A DNA stretch of 8,023 nucleotides from a bacterium (GCA_026418655.1 JAOAAW010000044.1:1-8023); one strand, 5' to 3'. Positions 1 through 7,536 are shown, numbered from the stretch's first letter. Notes: generated by a model not told the origin, from the sequence alone. Program-made: numbers and translations.

Positions 1-1493
1 TTACCATCACGGGTTGTAATAATAGGCGTGTTCGATCTACCCATTCCAACAAAATAATTCCCCGGTCTTGCAGCGATATATCGTATAACTTTATCTGTTT
101 GATTTGGATCTGCCGGTATTATTAATTTTATACCAAAAATGTTTCTGAATAGGCCAACATAATCTATACACTGATGAGTTTTGCCATCTTCACCAACATC
201 CAAACCCAGGTGAGTGCAAATAATTTTAAGGTTTGTATAATTCTGATCGTTCAAACGTTGTTGATTAAATGTCTCATCAACACCGAATACACCAAAGTCA
301 GCAAAAAAACTTATTGCTCCCCCAACAGAAGCAGCACCTGAAACCGTTGCAGCATGATGTTCCTGAACACCGCACTGGAAAAATCTTTCTGGAAACTCCT
401 TAGCAAACGTATCTGTTTTTACTGAACTTGCCAGATCACAATCAAAGACAATTATAGGGTTTTCTTTGTTGTCTTTGTTTACCCTTCCTAAGTCTACCAG
501 AGCATTTCCGAATGCGGTACGGTTGTCAATTTTTGTTCCTGGTTCATATGTTCTTGGCGTCCCCTCATCAATTGAAATTTTTATGTCAAAATTTCTACGG
601 GGAAATGTATAATTTTTTTTCTTCCTCATTTCTCTGTATTTCTCAATTTCACCTTCCAAACCAAGTTCCTTTACTGCTTTAATATAATCTTCTTCTCCTA
701 AGGTTTTTCCATGATAGGCACAATTTCCTTCCATAAAGGAAACACCTTTACCAATGATTGTGTGAGCAATTATACATACAGGTTTTTCAATCGTAAGACT
801 ACTTTTAATTGCTGTGTAAATCCTACCGATATCATGTCCATCTACTTCAATAACTTCCCAACCATCAGCAAGATAGTTTTCTTTTATATTCATCGGCATT
901 ATATCAAATGTGCAACCACTAATTTGCATTCTATTGTAATCTATTATCACCCTTAATCTATCGAGATTGTATTTAACTGCAAAACGTCGTGCTTCTCCTA
1001 CCTGACCTTTTGTTTGTTCTCCATCACTCATAAGTACGAAAGTAAAACAATCCCTTCCTTTTATCTTATCAAAAAGTGCATAACCACAACCTGCAGAAAG
1101 TCCTTGCCCCAAATTACCTGTCCCCCACTCAACTCCAGGCACCTTCCTGACAATATGACCTTCAAATATACTTCCAGCCTGTCTGAAAGAAGCAATCGCT
1201 GTACCAAGATCAAAAAAACCCAATCTTCCAAGAACGGCATAAACTCCTGGAGAAGTGTGTCCAAAGCTTATAACAATCTTGTCTCTTTCAGGATTATCAA
1301 CCATGTCAGGACAAATTTTTGCATAATGAAAAACAACATTATATATTTCCATCGCTGACATTGAACCTCCGGGATGACCTGATTTTGCAAGTGTTGTCAT
1401 CGTCAGGACATCCCGCCTGCAAAGATTGCTGAACTGCTGCAATTTCTGTATTTCATCTTCAGGTAAAAAATCATAGGGAAATCTTTTTTTCAT
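1..1493 (-). CDS. tkt: Transketolase, C-terminus cut by window edge
   Basis: Thiamine-diphosphate enzyme that moves two-carbon ketol units between sugar phosphates in the non-oxidative pentose phosphate pathway; cytosolic. The frame runs open from ATG at 1491-1493 to the left edge, giving 497 codons; the C-terminal domain lies outside. Visible landmarks: SGHPGGSMS at residues 38-46, FGHTSPG at 77-83, GTGNLGQGL at 124-132, the ThDP/metal motif SDGEQTKG at 156-163 with D157 and, 30 residues on, N187, and the GKGVSFMEG...YHGK stretch at 248-263. The pyrimidine-binding domain follows, with E378 in GVQEHH as the expected catalytic glutamate, then a GEDGKTHQ segment near 430. N-terminal and pyrimidine domains share one chain, unlike the split two-subunit form. 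The start is fixed by AAGGAG five bases upstream. The first position of the usual GDG motif is Ser here. It is the last visible gene of the operon, downstream of uxaE. Confidence 0.94.
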   Translation of the reverse strand, partial: MKKRFPYDFLPEDEIQKLQQFSNLCRRDVLTMTTLAKSGHPGGSMSAMEIYNVVFHYAKICPDMVDNPERDKIVISFGHTSPGVYAVLGRLGFFDLGTAIASFRQAGSIFEGHIVRKVPGVEWGTGNLGQGLSAGCGYALFDKIKGRDCFTFVLMSDGEQTKGQVGEARRFAVKYNLDRLRVIIDYNRMQISGCTFDIMPMNIKENYLADGWEVIEVDGHDIGRIYTAIKSSLTIEKPVCIIAHTIIGKGVSFMEGNCAYHGKTLGEEDYIKAVKELGLEGEIEKYREMRKKKNYTFPRRNFDIKISIDEGTPRTYEPGTKIDNRTAFGNALVDLGRVNKDNKENPIIVFDCDLASSVKTDTFAKEFPERFFQCGVQEHHAATVSGAASVGGAISFFADFGVFGVDETFNQQRLNDQNYTNLKIICTHLGLDVGEDGKTHQCIDYVGLFRNIFGIKLIIPADPNQTDKVIRYIAARPGNYFVGMGRSNTPIITTRDG

Positions 1494-1498
1494 ACTGG

Positions 1499-1504
1499 CT
1501 CCTT
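1499..1504 (-). promoter_or_regulatory. Ribosome binding site of transketolase
   Basis: AAGGAG sits five bases before the ATG at 1491-1493 and directly after the original uxaE stop at 1505-1507. This strong independent Shine-Dalgarno site means tkt can be translated even though ribosomes on uxaE should leave more than 200 bases earlier, at 1721. Confidence 0.8.
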
Positions 1505-1720
1505 TTATAAAAAAGGTTCAATGTGTCTTGTAAGATGTTCTTCCACCAATTGTGTATGAAACTCAAAATTTTTTTCTATCATAGAATATACATCTTTTTT
1601 CAACCCAGGATTCTTATTTCCAATGATACTTCCATAACTTATATGAATCAGTTGTCTCGTATTGTTATCAGCAAATATTTCGTCAAGATTTTCAAATCAC
1701 AATTTTTCAATGTTTATATG
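1505..1720 (-). pseudogene. uxaE: Detached C-terminal coding part of uxaE behind in-frame stops
   Basis: This stretch has no usable start but keeps reading in exactly the frame of the upstream uxaE gene. After the TAA at 1721-1723 come seven sense codons (HINIEKL), a TGA at 1697-1699, then 63 uninterrupted codons ending in TAA at 1505-1507. The 63 residues look like a UxaE C-terminus: an RQLIHISYGSIIG stretch followed by a helical EEHLTRHIEPFL end. Adding them brings the protein to about 455 residues, closer to what I recall of the family than 383. The stop sits 11 bp before the transketolase ATG, the spacing expected of an intact operon gene. There is no ATG near the beginning of the fragment and no Shine-Dalgarno site, so independent translation is unlikely. 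The homology call is from memory of the family, not an alignment. Confidence 0.75.
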
Positions 1721-2872
1721 TTAAATATCCGTTGAAATTTCGTAAGAGGCTGCGTTCTGCTGGAAATCATTAATTGCGATTTTAATACATTCAATAAATA
1801 AATTTCTGTCTACTGCCGCAATTGTTTTCATTGTTTGTATCCATGAAGTACCAGAAGTTTTAACATGTATCATATTCCCAAATGTTTCCCTAAATTTTCT
1901 GTAAATGCTGAATTTATCGCTACCAGAATGAAGGGATATCTTATATGGCCCCAGATTTTTTCTTATACTACTGTGAATTTTTATTTCCTTAACGAACTGC
2001 CTGATATCACCTTTATAATCTATTCCTTTTTCAAACTTACCTGGAAATCGTAAAGCTAAACTCTGAAAATTTATTTTCCTTCGTATCAATTCCAAAACAA
2101 TAAAAACATGTGCAAACGGAGTTGTTGATAGCTTTGTTTCATCAACAGACACCTCAAAATCAAAATCCTTTTTTTTATCACGAATGAAGAGATAACATTC
2201 CTCTATGAAATCAATTGCCTGACCATATGTGAAGGCAAGGTCAATAATCATTTCATCTGTAAATGAAAAGGTAAAACCATCAAAAGAAAAATTTTTCCCA
2301 GAATATTCTTTTACATAGAAAGAAATTTTCTCTTCCTGTTTTATTGCATTTTCATTTTCAAAATTTCTTATCCTATCAGATGGATCAATGGTGAAAAAGC
2401 TATAGCCTGCATTTATAGACTCCTCAAGAACCTTAAGGTTTTTTGCGTGGTCTGCATCTGCACCAAAGGAATCTGACCAACCTTCGACGAAACACCAGAA
2501 AATTACGTCGTCTAGAACCTGTTGAAAACTACGACCTGTTCTTTCAAGTTCCCTGGCTGATTGCTGAGCAAATACAGGAAAAAAATCACTTTTTTTGGCT
2601 GCCCGGATATGACCTGGAGTCGCCATACCGGTTCTATCGCCAAAACCAAAAGAGCTCTTCATCCCAGCGCACACTGGCTTGAGAAAAGAAAAAGTGTTTC
2701 TCAATAATTCTGCTGCTTTTTCTTTTTCAATGAATGTAAAAGAATCATTCCCTATAACGAGGTAGAACTTACCATTTTTTTTTACCGCAAAATAATATTT
2801 TTCACCACATTTCCTGATTGATCGCTCAATAACTTCACACTCTGGGTATTTTTTCTTAAATAGGTAATTCAT
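1721..2872 (-). CDS. uxaE: Tagaturonate/fructuronate epimerase UxaE, prematurely stopped
   Basis: UxaE interconverts D-tagaturonate and D-fructuronate, joining galacturonate and glucuronate breakdown (established for the Thermotoga enzyme). The 383 residues contain stretches I associate with the family: GFGDRTGMATPGHIR at 76-90, FAQQSARE at 101-108, GADADHAK at 137-144, TIDPSDR at 161-167, KGIDYKGD at 282-289, LHSGSDKFSIY at 314-324 and HVKTSGTSW at 336-344. The start ATG overlaps the stop of the LarA-type gene (ATGA, 2869-2872), with AGGA seven bases upstream at 2880-2883, so translation is probably coupled. The frame ends at TAA 1721-1723, but the same frame continues as a recognisable C-terminus to 1505. 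The visible protein therefore lacks about 70 C-terminal residues and may be inactive. Family assignment is good; exact substrate preference cannot be read from sequence. Confidence 0.83.
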   Translation of the reverse strand: MNYLFKKKYPECEVIERSIRKCGEKYYFAVKKNGKFYLVIGNDSFTFIEKEKAAELLRNTFSFLKPVCAGMKSSFGFGDRTGMATPGHIRAAKKSDFFPVFAQQSARELERTGRSFQQVLDDVIFWCFVEGWSDSFGADADHAKNLKVLEESINAGYSFFTIDPSDRIRNFENENAIKQEEKISFYVKEYSGKNFSFDGFTFSFTDEMIIDLAFTYGQAIDFIEECYLFIRDKKKDFDFEVSVDETKLSTTPFAHVFIVLELIRRKINFQSLALRFPGKFEKGIDYKGDIRQFVKEIKIHSSIRKNLGPYKISLHSGSDKFSIYRKFRETFGNMIHVKTSGTSWIQTMKTIAAVDRNLFIECIKIAINDFQQNAASYEISTDI

Positions 2873-4155
2873 GCCAATATCCTATAAAGTTTATCAATAT
2901 CAGGCACATCTCCACTTTTTAACCTGAATAAAACCTCACCTGCATCTTTTACCACAAGGGTATCTGGCCTTCCAAAATATTCATTCATATCAATTGTATC
3001 CGGATTCAAATACCCGAGATTAATCTGTCTGCATACATGTTCAGGAATTTTTGTTGAAAGAATCACATTAATTCTTGGACTTTCTTTGCCATTAACAAAA
3101 GTTCCTATCCCTTTAACATGTGTAGAATGAGCAAGAATTCCACCAGGAACATCCTTAAATCTTTCCCATTGTTTCACAAAATAATCGCGGGTATGATAAC
3201 CAACCTGTTTTATATATTTGCCGTGCGTATAAGAAACTTCTGTAATATGCGGAGCATAGATAATCAATGTTCCACCATCAGCAACAACTGGTTCAAGTTT
3301 GTACATACATTTTCCTGCTGTCCAGATATCATCGTACATGGAAGGAGCGATTGATAAAACAAGGTTGTAGCTTTTTTCGAGATATTGAATATTAAGTTTT
3401 GCTGATAGATCCGCTGCAGATGACCAGGCCTGGTTATCACCAACAAAAAGACCGAAAACTTTTTTATCCTTCACAACATAACATATCTGAGTAATTGGTT
3501 TTTTTATAAAAGAAACCGCTTTATTTATGGCTGCCCTTACGGGTGTGTCCTTGGTACCGTTTATCTTAGGATTTGTGATTAATGCACCAAGCCAGTGAAA
3601 CTTATGAAGGAAATGTGGACCTGAAATACCAGGAAAAAGATATTTATAACCCCCTGAAAAACCGACAACCTCATGAGGAAAAACTGGTCCTGCAAGAATT
3701 ATGTGATCATAATCAAGAATCTTGCGATTAACGGTAACCGGAATATCTTCATTCAAAAGTCCATCGGAAATCTCTGAAATTTCCATTGCACTTATAGTTC
3801 CAATAAGGGTAATCGCTTTTTCATCATCCCAGCAATGCTGAAACACCGATGTTTCAGGATATTTTGATTGAAGATAGTAGCGACTGACACCTAAAAGATT
3901 TTCAAGACACTCTGAACTCATTGCAGGATGCGTTCCGAGCGCAATCATAAAATCAATTTTTTTTGCTTTGCCATAAAGGGTCTGAAGAACTGTTCTAAAA
4001 AGGAGCCCAGTGGGACCAGAACGAGTTCCGTCAGGAATTATTGCAAGCACCCTTTTGTTTCTAAAATCTAAAGAATTCAGTGCATTCTTCAATATATCAG
4101 AAAATTCATCCTCAAAAAGAAAACTGTCACAACTGAACTTCTCTTTTATTATCAT
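2869..4155 (-). CDS. LarA-family nickel-pincer hydroxyacid racemase/epimerase (DUF2088)
   Basis: 428 residues, the usual LarA length. The founding enzyme racemises lactate using a nickel-pincer nucleotide attached to a lysine. The key positions of Lactobacillus plantarum LarA line up by spacing: D42 and R45 in PDGTR (D72, R75), H76 in GTH (H108), H161 (H174), K171 in SGGYK (K184, the cofactor-attaching lysine), H187 sixteen residues later (H200, nickel ligand) and K282 in TAGK (probably K298). The fold is thus expected to be catalytically competent, provided the cell makes the cofactor with LarB, LarC and LarE, none of which is here. Both ends overlap neighbours by ATGA (4152-4155 with the HAD gene, 2869-2872 with uxaE), so all three are probably co-translated. 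The neighbours argue for a sugar-acid substrate such as mannonate/gluconate rather than lactate; the substrate is inference. Confidence 0.92.
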   Translation of the reverse strand: MIIKEKFSCDSFLFEDEFSDILKNALNSLDFRNKRVLAIIPDGTRSGPTGLLFRTVLQTLYGKAKKIDFMIALGTHPAMSSECLENLLGVSRYYLQSKYPETSVFQHCWDDEKAITLIGTISAMEISEISDGLLNEDIPVTVNRKILDYDHIILAGPVFPHEVVGFSGGYKYLFPGISGPHFLHKFHWLGALITNPKINGTKDTPVRAAINKAVSFIKKPITQICYVVKDKKVFGLFVGDNQAWSSAADLSAKLNIQYLEKSYNLVLSIAPSMYDDIWTAGKCMYKLEPVVADGGTLIIYAPHITEVSYTHGKYIKQVGYHTRDYFVKQWERFKDVPGGILAHSTHVKGIGTFVNGKESPRINVILSTKIPEHVCRQINLGYLNPDTIDMNEYFGRPDTLVVKDAGEVLFRLKSGDVPDIDKLYRILA

Positions 4156-5198
4156 AGCAGTAATAATCTTCCACCAGGATTGAAATCCTCATAAAGAGAT
4201 TTTCTTAATTTTTGTTTTTCTCTGTAGGCGTCTATATGATTATAATCTTTCTTTACCCATGGAGGACTGTCGGGCAAAAACCTTGAAAACTCGTCAACAA
4301 ATTCTGCTTGTTTTTCGTCAGAATATCTTCCATTTAAAAATAGATCAAAAACTTCAGGAAAGTTTTCCCAGGATTCCTCCTCTTTACCGGGAATTACAGG
4401 ATAAAATCTCACATCATTTTTTCTTGCTGCCTCCAGATCACCAAAGCTATCTCCAATAACAAGGATATTCTGCTCACGATATCCACATCCTTTCAGCATT
4501 TTGATCTGTTGGGTTTTACTTCCAATTTCCTGGCTGCATATAAAGTTTAAAAAATCAAGCATACTCCAGTGTTTCCAGTATTCATATAAATCATCATATG
4601 GCGTTTGAGAAACAACAACAATATCAGCCGCCTCAACCATGTCCTCAAGACATTTTCTAACATTTTTGAAAGGAGTAAATCTTTTGTTTATAAATGGCAA
4701 TGTATCATTAACTACTTTACTCCAGCCAAGCAGTTTGTGTATTTCAAAATTAAAAACATTAATCTCAAGATACTTCTGAAGCGAAACATTACTCAACCCA
4801 TATCCTTTTTTTTCGCAAAAAGATATAAATCTGTCTATCATATCAAACTCTGGAATCGTGATCTTATTTTTTTCAGCATATTTTCTCACATCAGATCGTT
4901 TTTTAAGTTCTTTTAAGGTAAGACTTAAAGCAATAAACCGATTAGATCCCCGGTGAATTGAAAAAAGATTAAAATATTCAGCAGTTTCCCTGAAATAGGA
5001 TTCTATATCCCAGAGATTGTAGAATTCCATATAAAGTGGATGGAAAACAAGCATTTGTTTTCCATTCATATTGTCAACTATGCATCCATCGGTATCAATC
5101 GCAACAAGATAGTCTTTTGTTTTTTTGTATTCTTTCAACTCTACAAAGTATTTCTCTGTTTTTTCCTGCTTTAAGGTTCTGCCGGACATATGGTTCAA
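4152..5198 (-). CDS. HAD-superfamily phosphatase with large helical cap, substrate unknown
   Basis: All four HAD motifs are present: motif I AIDTDG with nucleophile D35 and acid/base D37; motif II VVVSQT with S197; a basic residue for motif III around K228/K233; motif IV VIGDSFGD with D250 and D254. About 160 residues lie between motifs I and II, which corresponds to a large C1-type cap that sets substrate choice. A roughly 90-residue, charged C-terminal tail follows the core. This predicts a soluble Mg-dependent phosphatase; a kinase role is unlikely. The start is uncertain: the longest frame begins at TTG 5196-5198, one base after the gnd stop, while an ATG at 5187-5189 would shorten the protein by three residues. 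Neither has a clear Shine-Dalgarno site, so translation may depend on coupling with gnd. The 3' end overlaps the LarA-type gene by ATGA. I do not recognise a characterised orthologue. Confidence 0.9.
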   Translation of the reverse strand: MNHMSGRTLKQEKTEKYFVELKEYKKTKDYLVAIDTDGCIVDNMNGKQMLVFHPLYMEFYNLWDIESYFRETAEYFNLFSIHRGSNRFIALSLTLKELKKRSDVRKYAEKNKITIPEFDMIDRFISFCEKKGYGLSNVSLQKYLEINVFNFEIHKLLGWSKVVNDTLPFINKRFTPFKNVRKCLEDMVEAADIVVVSQTPYDDLYEYWKHWSMLDFLNFICSQEIGSKTQQIKMLKGCGYREQNILVIGDSFGDLEAARKNDVRFYPVIPGKEEESWENFPEVFDLFLNGRYSDEKQAEFVDEFSRFLPDSPPWVKKDYNHIDAYREKQKLRKSLYEDFNPGGRLLLL

Positions 5199-5199
5199 T

Positions 5200-6687
5200 T
5201 TATTTCGTAATTTCTTTTTCAGGTCTGCCAGGAACTAACCACTCTGTATGAAACTCTCTAATCTTTCCTTCCTGGTTCACCATAACTTCTGGCTTATCCT
5301 GACCTCCTATTTTGAAATAGCCGTGGGCGCCAAAATAATCCCGTTGAAGTGCTGAAACTTGGGCAGATGGCATAATTGGCGACGTAATCTGTAAAATATA
5401 GTCGAGTGAACCAGACATTGCAAGGGCTGGTACACCACATTGATGAGCGACACCTACAAACTTCACAAGCTTTTCAATATTCCTTTCGACAAACCCAGCA
5501 AATTTTGGTGCAGCAAGTAGATTGGGCAGGTCTGGTTCAGCTTCATATGCCTTGGTAATTTCATCAAGGAATTGAGCACGAATAATACATCCAGCCCTCC
5601 AGATTTTCGCAATCCTACCGATATTCAAATTAAAATTGTATGCCTTTGAAGCTGCCTGTAGTAACGCGATTCCCTGAGCATATGAAGAAATCTTAGCAAT
5701 GTATAAAGCATCATGTGCTACATTTATCATCTCTTTTTTATCACCACTAAATTTACCTGATGGAATGGTAAGTTTTTTTGCCATTGCCAGTCTGAGTTCC
5801 TTATCCTGAGACATCTCCCGTGAGAAAACAGCAGCTGCAATAGTTGGAACAGGAACAAGAAGCTCAAGCGCACTCTGTACAGTCCAGGTACCTGTTCCCT
5901 TCATCCTTGTAATATCTGCCACCCTATCAACCAGAAATTCATCAGAACCCTGATGTTTCTGTTTCATACTATCGGCTGTGATCTCTATGAGGTAGGATCT
6001 TAAAATATCACTTTCACCATTCCATTCTGCCATAATGTCAGCAATTTCGTCTGCCTTCATTCCGACATTTTTAAAAAACCACACAACTTCTCCTATGAGC
6101 TGCATATCTCCATACTCAATACCATTATGGGTTGTCTTTACAAAATGACCCGCCCCATCAGGACCGATATAGTCAACACACGGCTCACCATCATATGCCT
6201 TAGCAGAAATATCTTTAAAAATCTTTTCAACAAGTTTATATGCCTCAATTTGCCCACCAGGCATTATTGCAGGTCCTTTAAGAGCACCTTCTTCACCTCC
6301 TGAAACTCCTGTTCCAATAAACAAAATACCCTTTTCGCTCAACATCTTGTTTCTTCTTATTGTATCCTTAAAAAATGAATTACCACCATCAATTATCAGG
6401 TCACCTGGTTTCAAATACTGTAGTAAGCTTTCTATAAAATTATCAACAGGTTGACCTTCTTTAACCATCAACATTATCTTTTTAGGACTATCCAGAACAT
6501 CTACGAGATTTTTCAAATCATAAGTCGGTATTATGTTTTTTCCTTTTGCAACGCCATCTGCAAATGCTTTTGTTTTTTCTGCGGTCCTATTATAAACAGC
6601 TACAGTATAACCACGACTTTCCATGTTCAACGCAAGATTTCTTCCCATAACTTCCATTCCTATCACTGCAATATCTGCTTTTTTCAT
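5200..6687 (-). CDS. gnd: 6-phosphogluconate dehydrogenase, decarboxylating
   Basis: Oxidatively decarboxylates 6-phosphogluconate to ribulose 5-phosphate and CO2, giving NADPH; cytosolic, normally dimeric. The 495 residues cover the family's long form. The N-terminal Rossmann domain has GMEVMG at 10-15 and YNRT at 32-35, whose Arg and Thr suit NADP. GVSGGEEGA at 127-135 contacts substrate. The catalytic pair is K184 and E191 in GHFVKTTHNGIEYGD, with H187 and N188. K263 and T265 in KGTG, R290, and the C-terminal R449 and H455 in QRDYFGAH complete the site, and IWRAGCIIR at 362-370 is a family signature. Small departures: KGTGTWT instead of the common KGTGKWT, and GPAIMPGG instead of GPSxMPGG; neither removes a known catalytic residue. 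ATG is set by GGGGAG five bases upstream. It sits 18 bp after uxuB, tying uronate breakdown to the pentose phosphate pathway. Confidence 0.97.
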   Translation of the reverse strand: MKKADIAVIGMEVMGRNLALNMESRGYTVAVYNRTAEKTKAFADGVAKGKNIIPTYDLKNLVDVLDSPKKIMLMVKEGQPVDNFIESLLQYLKPGDLIIDGGNSFFKDTIRRNKMLSEKGILFIGTGVSGGEEGALKGPAIMPGGQIEAYKLVEKIFKDISAKAYDGEPCVDYIGPDGAGHFVKTTHNGIEYGDMQLIGEVVWFFKNVGMKADEIADIMAEWNGESDILRSYLIEITADSMKQKHQGSDEFLVDRVADITRMKGTGTWTVQSALELLVPVPTIAAAVFSREMSQDKELRLAMAKKLTIPSGKFSGDKKEMINVAHDALYIAKISSYAQGIALLQAASKAYNFNLNIGRIAKIWRAGCIIRAQFLDEITKAYEAEPDLPNLLAAPKFAGFVERNIEKLVKFVGVAHQCGVPALAMSGSLDYILQITSPIMPSAQVSALQRDYFGAHGYFKIGGQDKPEVMVNQEGKIREFHTEWLVPGRPEKEITK

Positions 6688-6692
6688 TTTGA

Positions 6693-6698
6693 CTCCCC
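6693..6698 (-). promoter_or_regulatory. Ribosome binding site of gnd
   Basis: GGGGAG lies five bases upstream of the gnd ATG (6685-6687) in the 18-base gap after uxuB. It confirms the chosen start and independent initiation. Confidence 0.75.
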
Positions 6699-6705
6699 GT
6701 TAAAT

Positions 6706-7533
6706 TTAAACTCCTGAAAATGCGTTGAAACCACCATCTACTGGAACAACAACACCGGTTACAAACTTTGAGGATTTTGAAGCAAGCCAAATACAGGTTC
6801 CTATCAAATCATCCGGTTCACCGAATCTTCCAGCAGGTGTATGCTGTATTATAGTCTTCCCTCTTGGCGTGAGTTCATTGTTCTCATCAACAAGAAGATA
6901 TCTATTCTGCTGTGTAAGGAAAAAACCTGGCGCTATTGCGTTTACCCTTAAAAGTTTGTTATATTCCATTGCAAAATGTACTGCAAGCCACTGTGTGAAA
7001 TTACTTACTGCTGCCTTAGCAGCTGAATAACCCGGTATTCTTGTAAGTGGCCTGAAAGCGTTCATTGAAGAAATATTAATTATTGAGCCACCTTCAGGAT
7101 TCTTTATCATCTCTTTTCCAAATACCTGAGAAGGCAATATTGCTCCCCCAAAAAGATTGAGAGCAACAACTTTTTCAAGTCCTTCCAAGGGTAGGTCAAA
7201 AAAGCTAAGCTGTGGAGAAGTTGTTGCTTCTTTAATATTTCCGCCTGCGCAATTAACAAGAACATCAATTCTTTTATATTTATCAATAACTTTCGTTGCA
7301 CAATCCATAATCACTTCTTTTTTCAATACATCAATATAAAAACCATCTGCCTTCAATCCCTCTGAGTTAAGCTGCGAAGCTGCTTCTTCAAAATTTTTCA
7401 TGTCAAGAATGCAGACTCTTGCTCCTGCCTGGGCAAGTCCGCGACATATACTCATTCCAAGTACACCCGCTCCGCCTGTAACAATTGCGTTCATTCCATC
7501 AAGACTGAAAAGTTCTATAATTTTCTTCTCCAT
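6706..7533 (-). CDS. uxuB: Fructuronate reductase / D-mannonate oxidoreductase, SDR type
   Basis: Classical short-chain dehydrogenase of 275 residues. The nucleotide-binding glycine motif is TGGAGVLG at 19-26; D44 at the end of the second strand favours NAD(H) over NADP(H). NCAGG is at 94-98, and the catalytic tetrad is N126, S156, Y169 and K173 (YSAAK). The substrate region and C-terminus, NAIAPGFFLTQQNRYLL, TPRGKTII.HTP.GRFGEP and FVTGVVVPVDGGFNAFSGV, closely resemble Bacillus UxuB (YjmF) and related mannonate oxidoreductases, which reduce fructuronate to D-mannonate. Other relatives in this part of the family are gluconate 5-dehydrogenase and KduD, so substrate is likely rather than certain; the uxaE gene downstream supports the uronate reading. 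The ATG follows the upstream stop by 8 bp, with an AGGGGGA Shine-Dalgarno site that overlaps that stop. Confidence 0.86.
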   Translation of the reverse strand: MEKKIIELFSLDGMNAIVTGGAGVLGMSICRGLAQAGARVCILDMKNFEEAASQLNSEGLKADGFYIDVLKKEVIMDCATKVIDKYKRIDVLVNCAGGNIKEATTSPQLSFFDLPLEGLEKVVALNLFGGAILPSQVFGKEMIKNPEGGSIINISSMNAFRPLTRIPGYSAAKAAVSNFTQWLAVHFAMEYNKLLRVNAIAPGFFLTQQNRYLLVDENNELTPRGKTIIQHTPAGRFGEPDDLIGTCIWLASKSSKFVTGVVVPVDGGFNAFSGV

Positions 7534-7536
7534 TTG

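Noticed and set aside
711..1358. Plus-strand open frames of 81 and 114 codons
   Set aside because: They lie antisense to the transketolase frame, which carries clear family motifs over the same bases, and their translations show no recognisable domain.
1491..1520. In-frame fusion of the UxaE C-terminus to transketolase
   Set aside because: Careful base counting gives six T in the run at 1509-1514 (minus strand), which puts a TAA at 1505-1507 in frame; tkt has its own ribosome binding site and ATG.
1697..1723. Reassigned genetic code or selenocysteine as the explanation of the uxaE stops
   Set aside because: TAA and TGA both end other genes in this operon (gnd with TAA; the HAD and LarA-type genes with TGA at ATGA overlaps). 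Two different stops are involved, and I see no convincing stem-loop after the TGA.
1523..1735. Plus-strand 70-codon frame in the gap between uxaE and tkt
   Set aside because: The opposite strand over the same bases reads as a conserved UxaE C-terminus in the correct frame; the plus-strand translation is low-complexity and has no ribosome binding site.
4176..4189. Perfect 6-bp inverted repeat with a 2-base spacer
   Set aside because: It lies inside the 3' coding part of the HAD gene, the loop is too short for a stable hairpin, and there is no T-run, so a terminator or operator role is not supported.
4605..4916. Plus-strand 103-codon frame
   Set aside because: It is antisense to the HAD gene, rich in Phe, Asn and Lys as expected from AT-rich complementary sequence, with no domain and no ribosome binding site.
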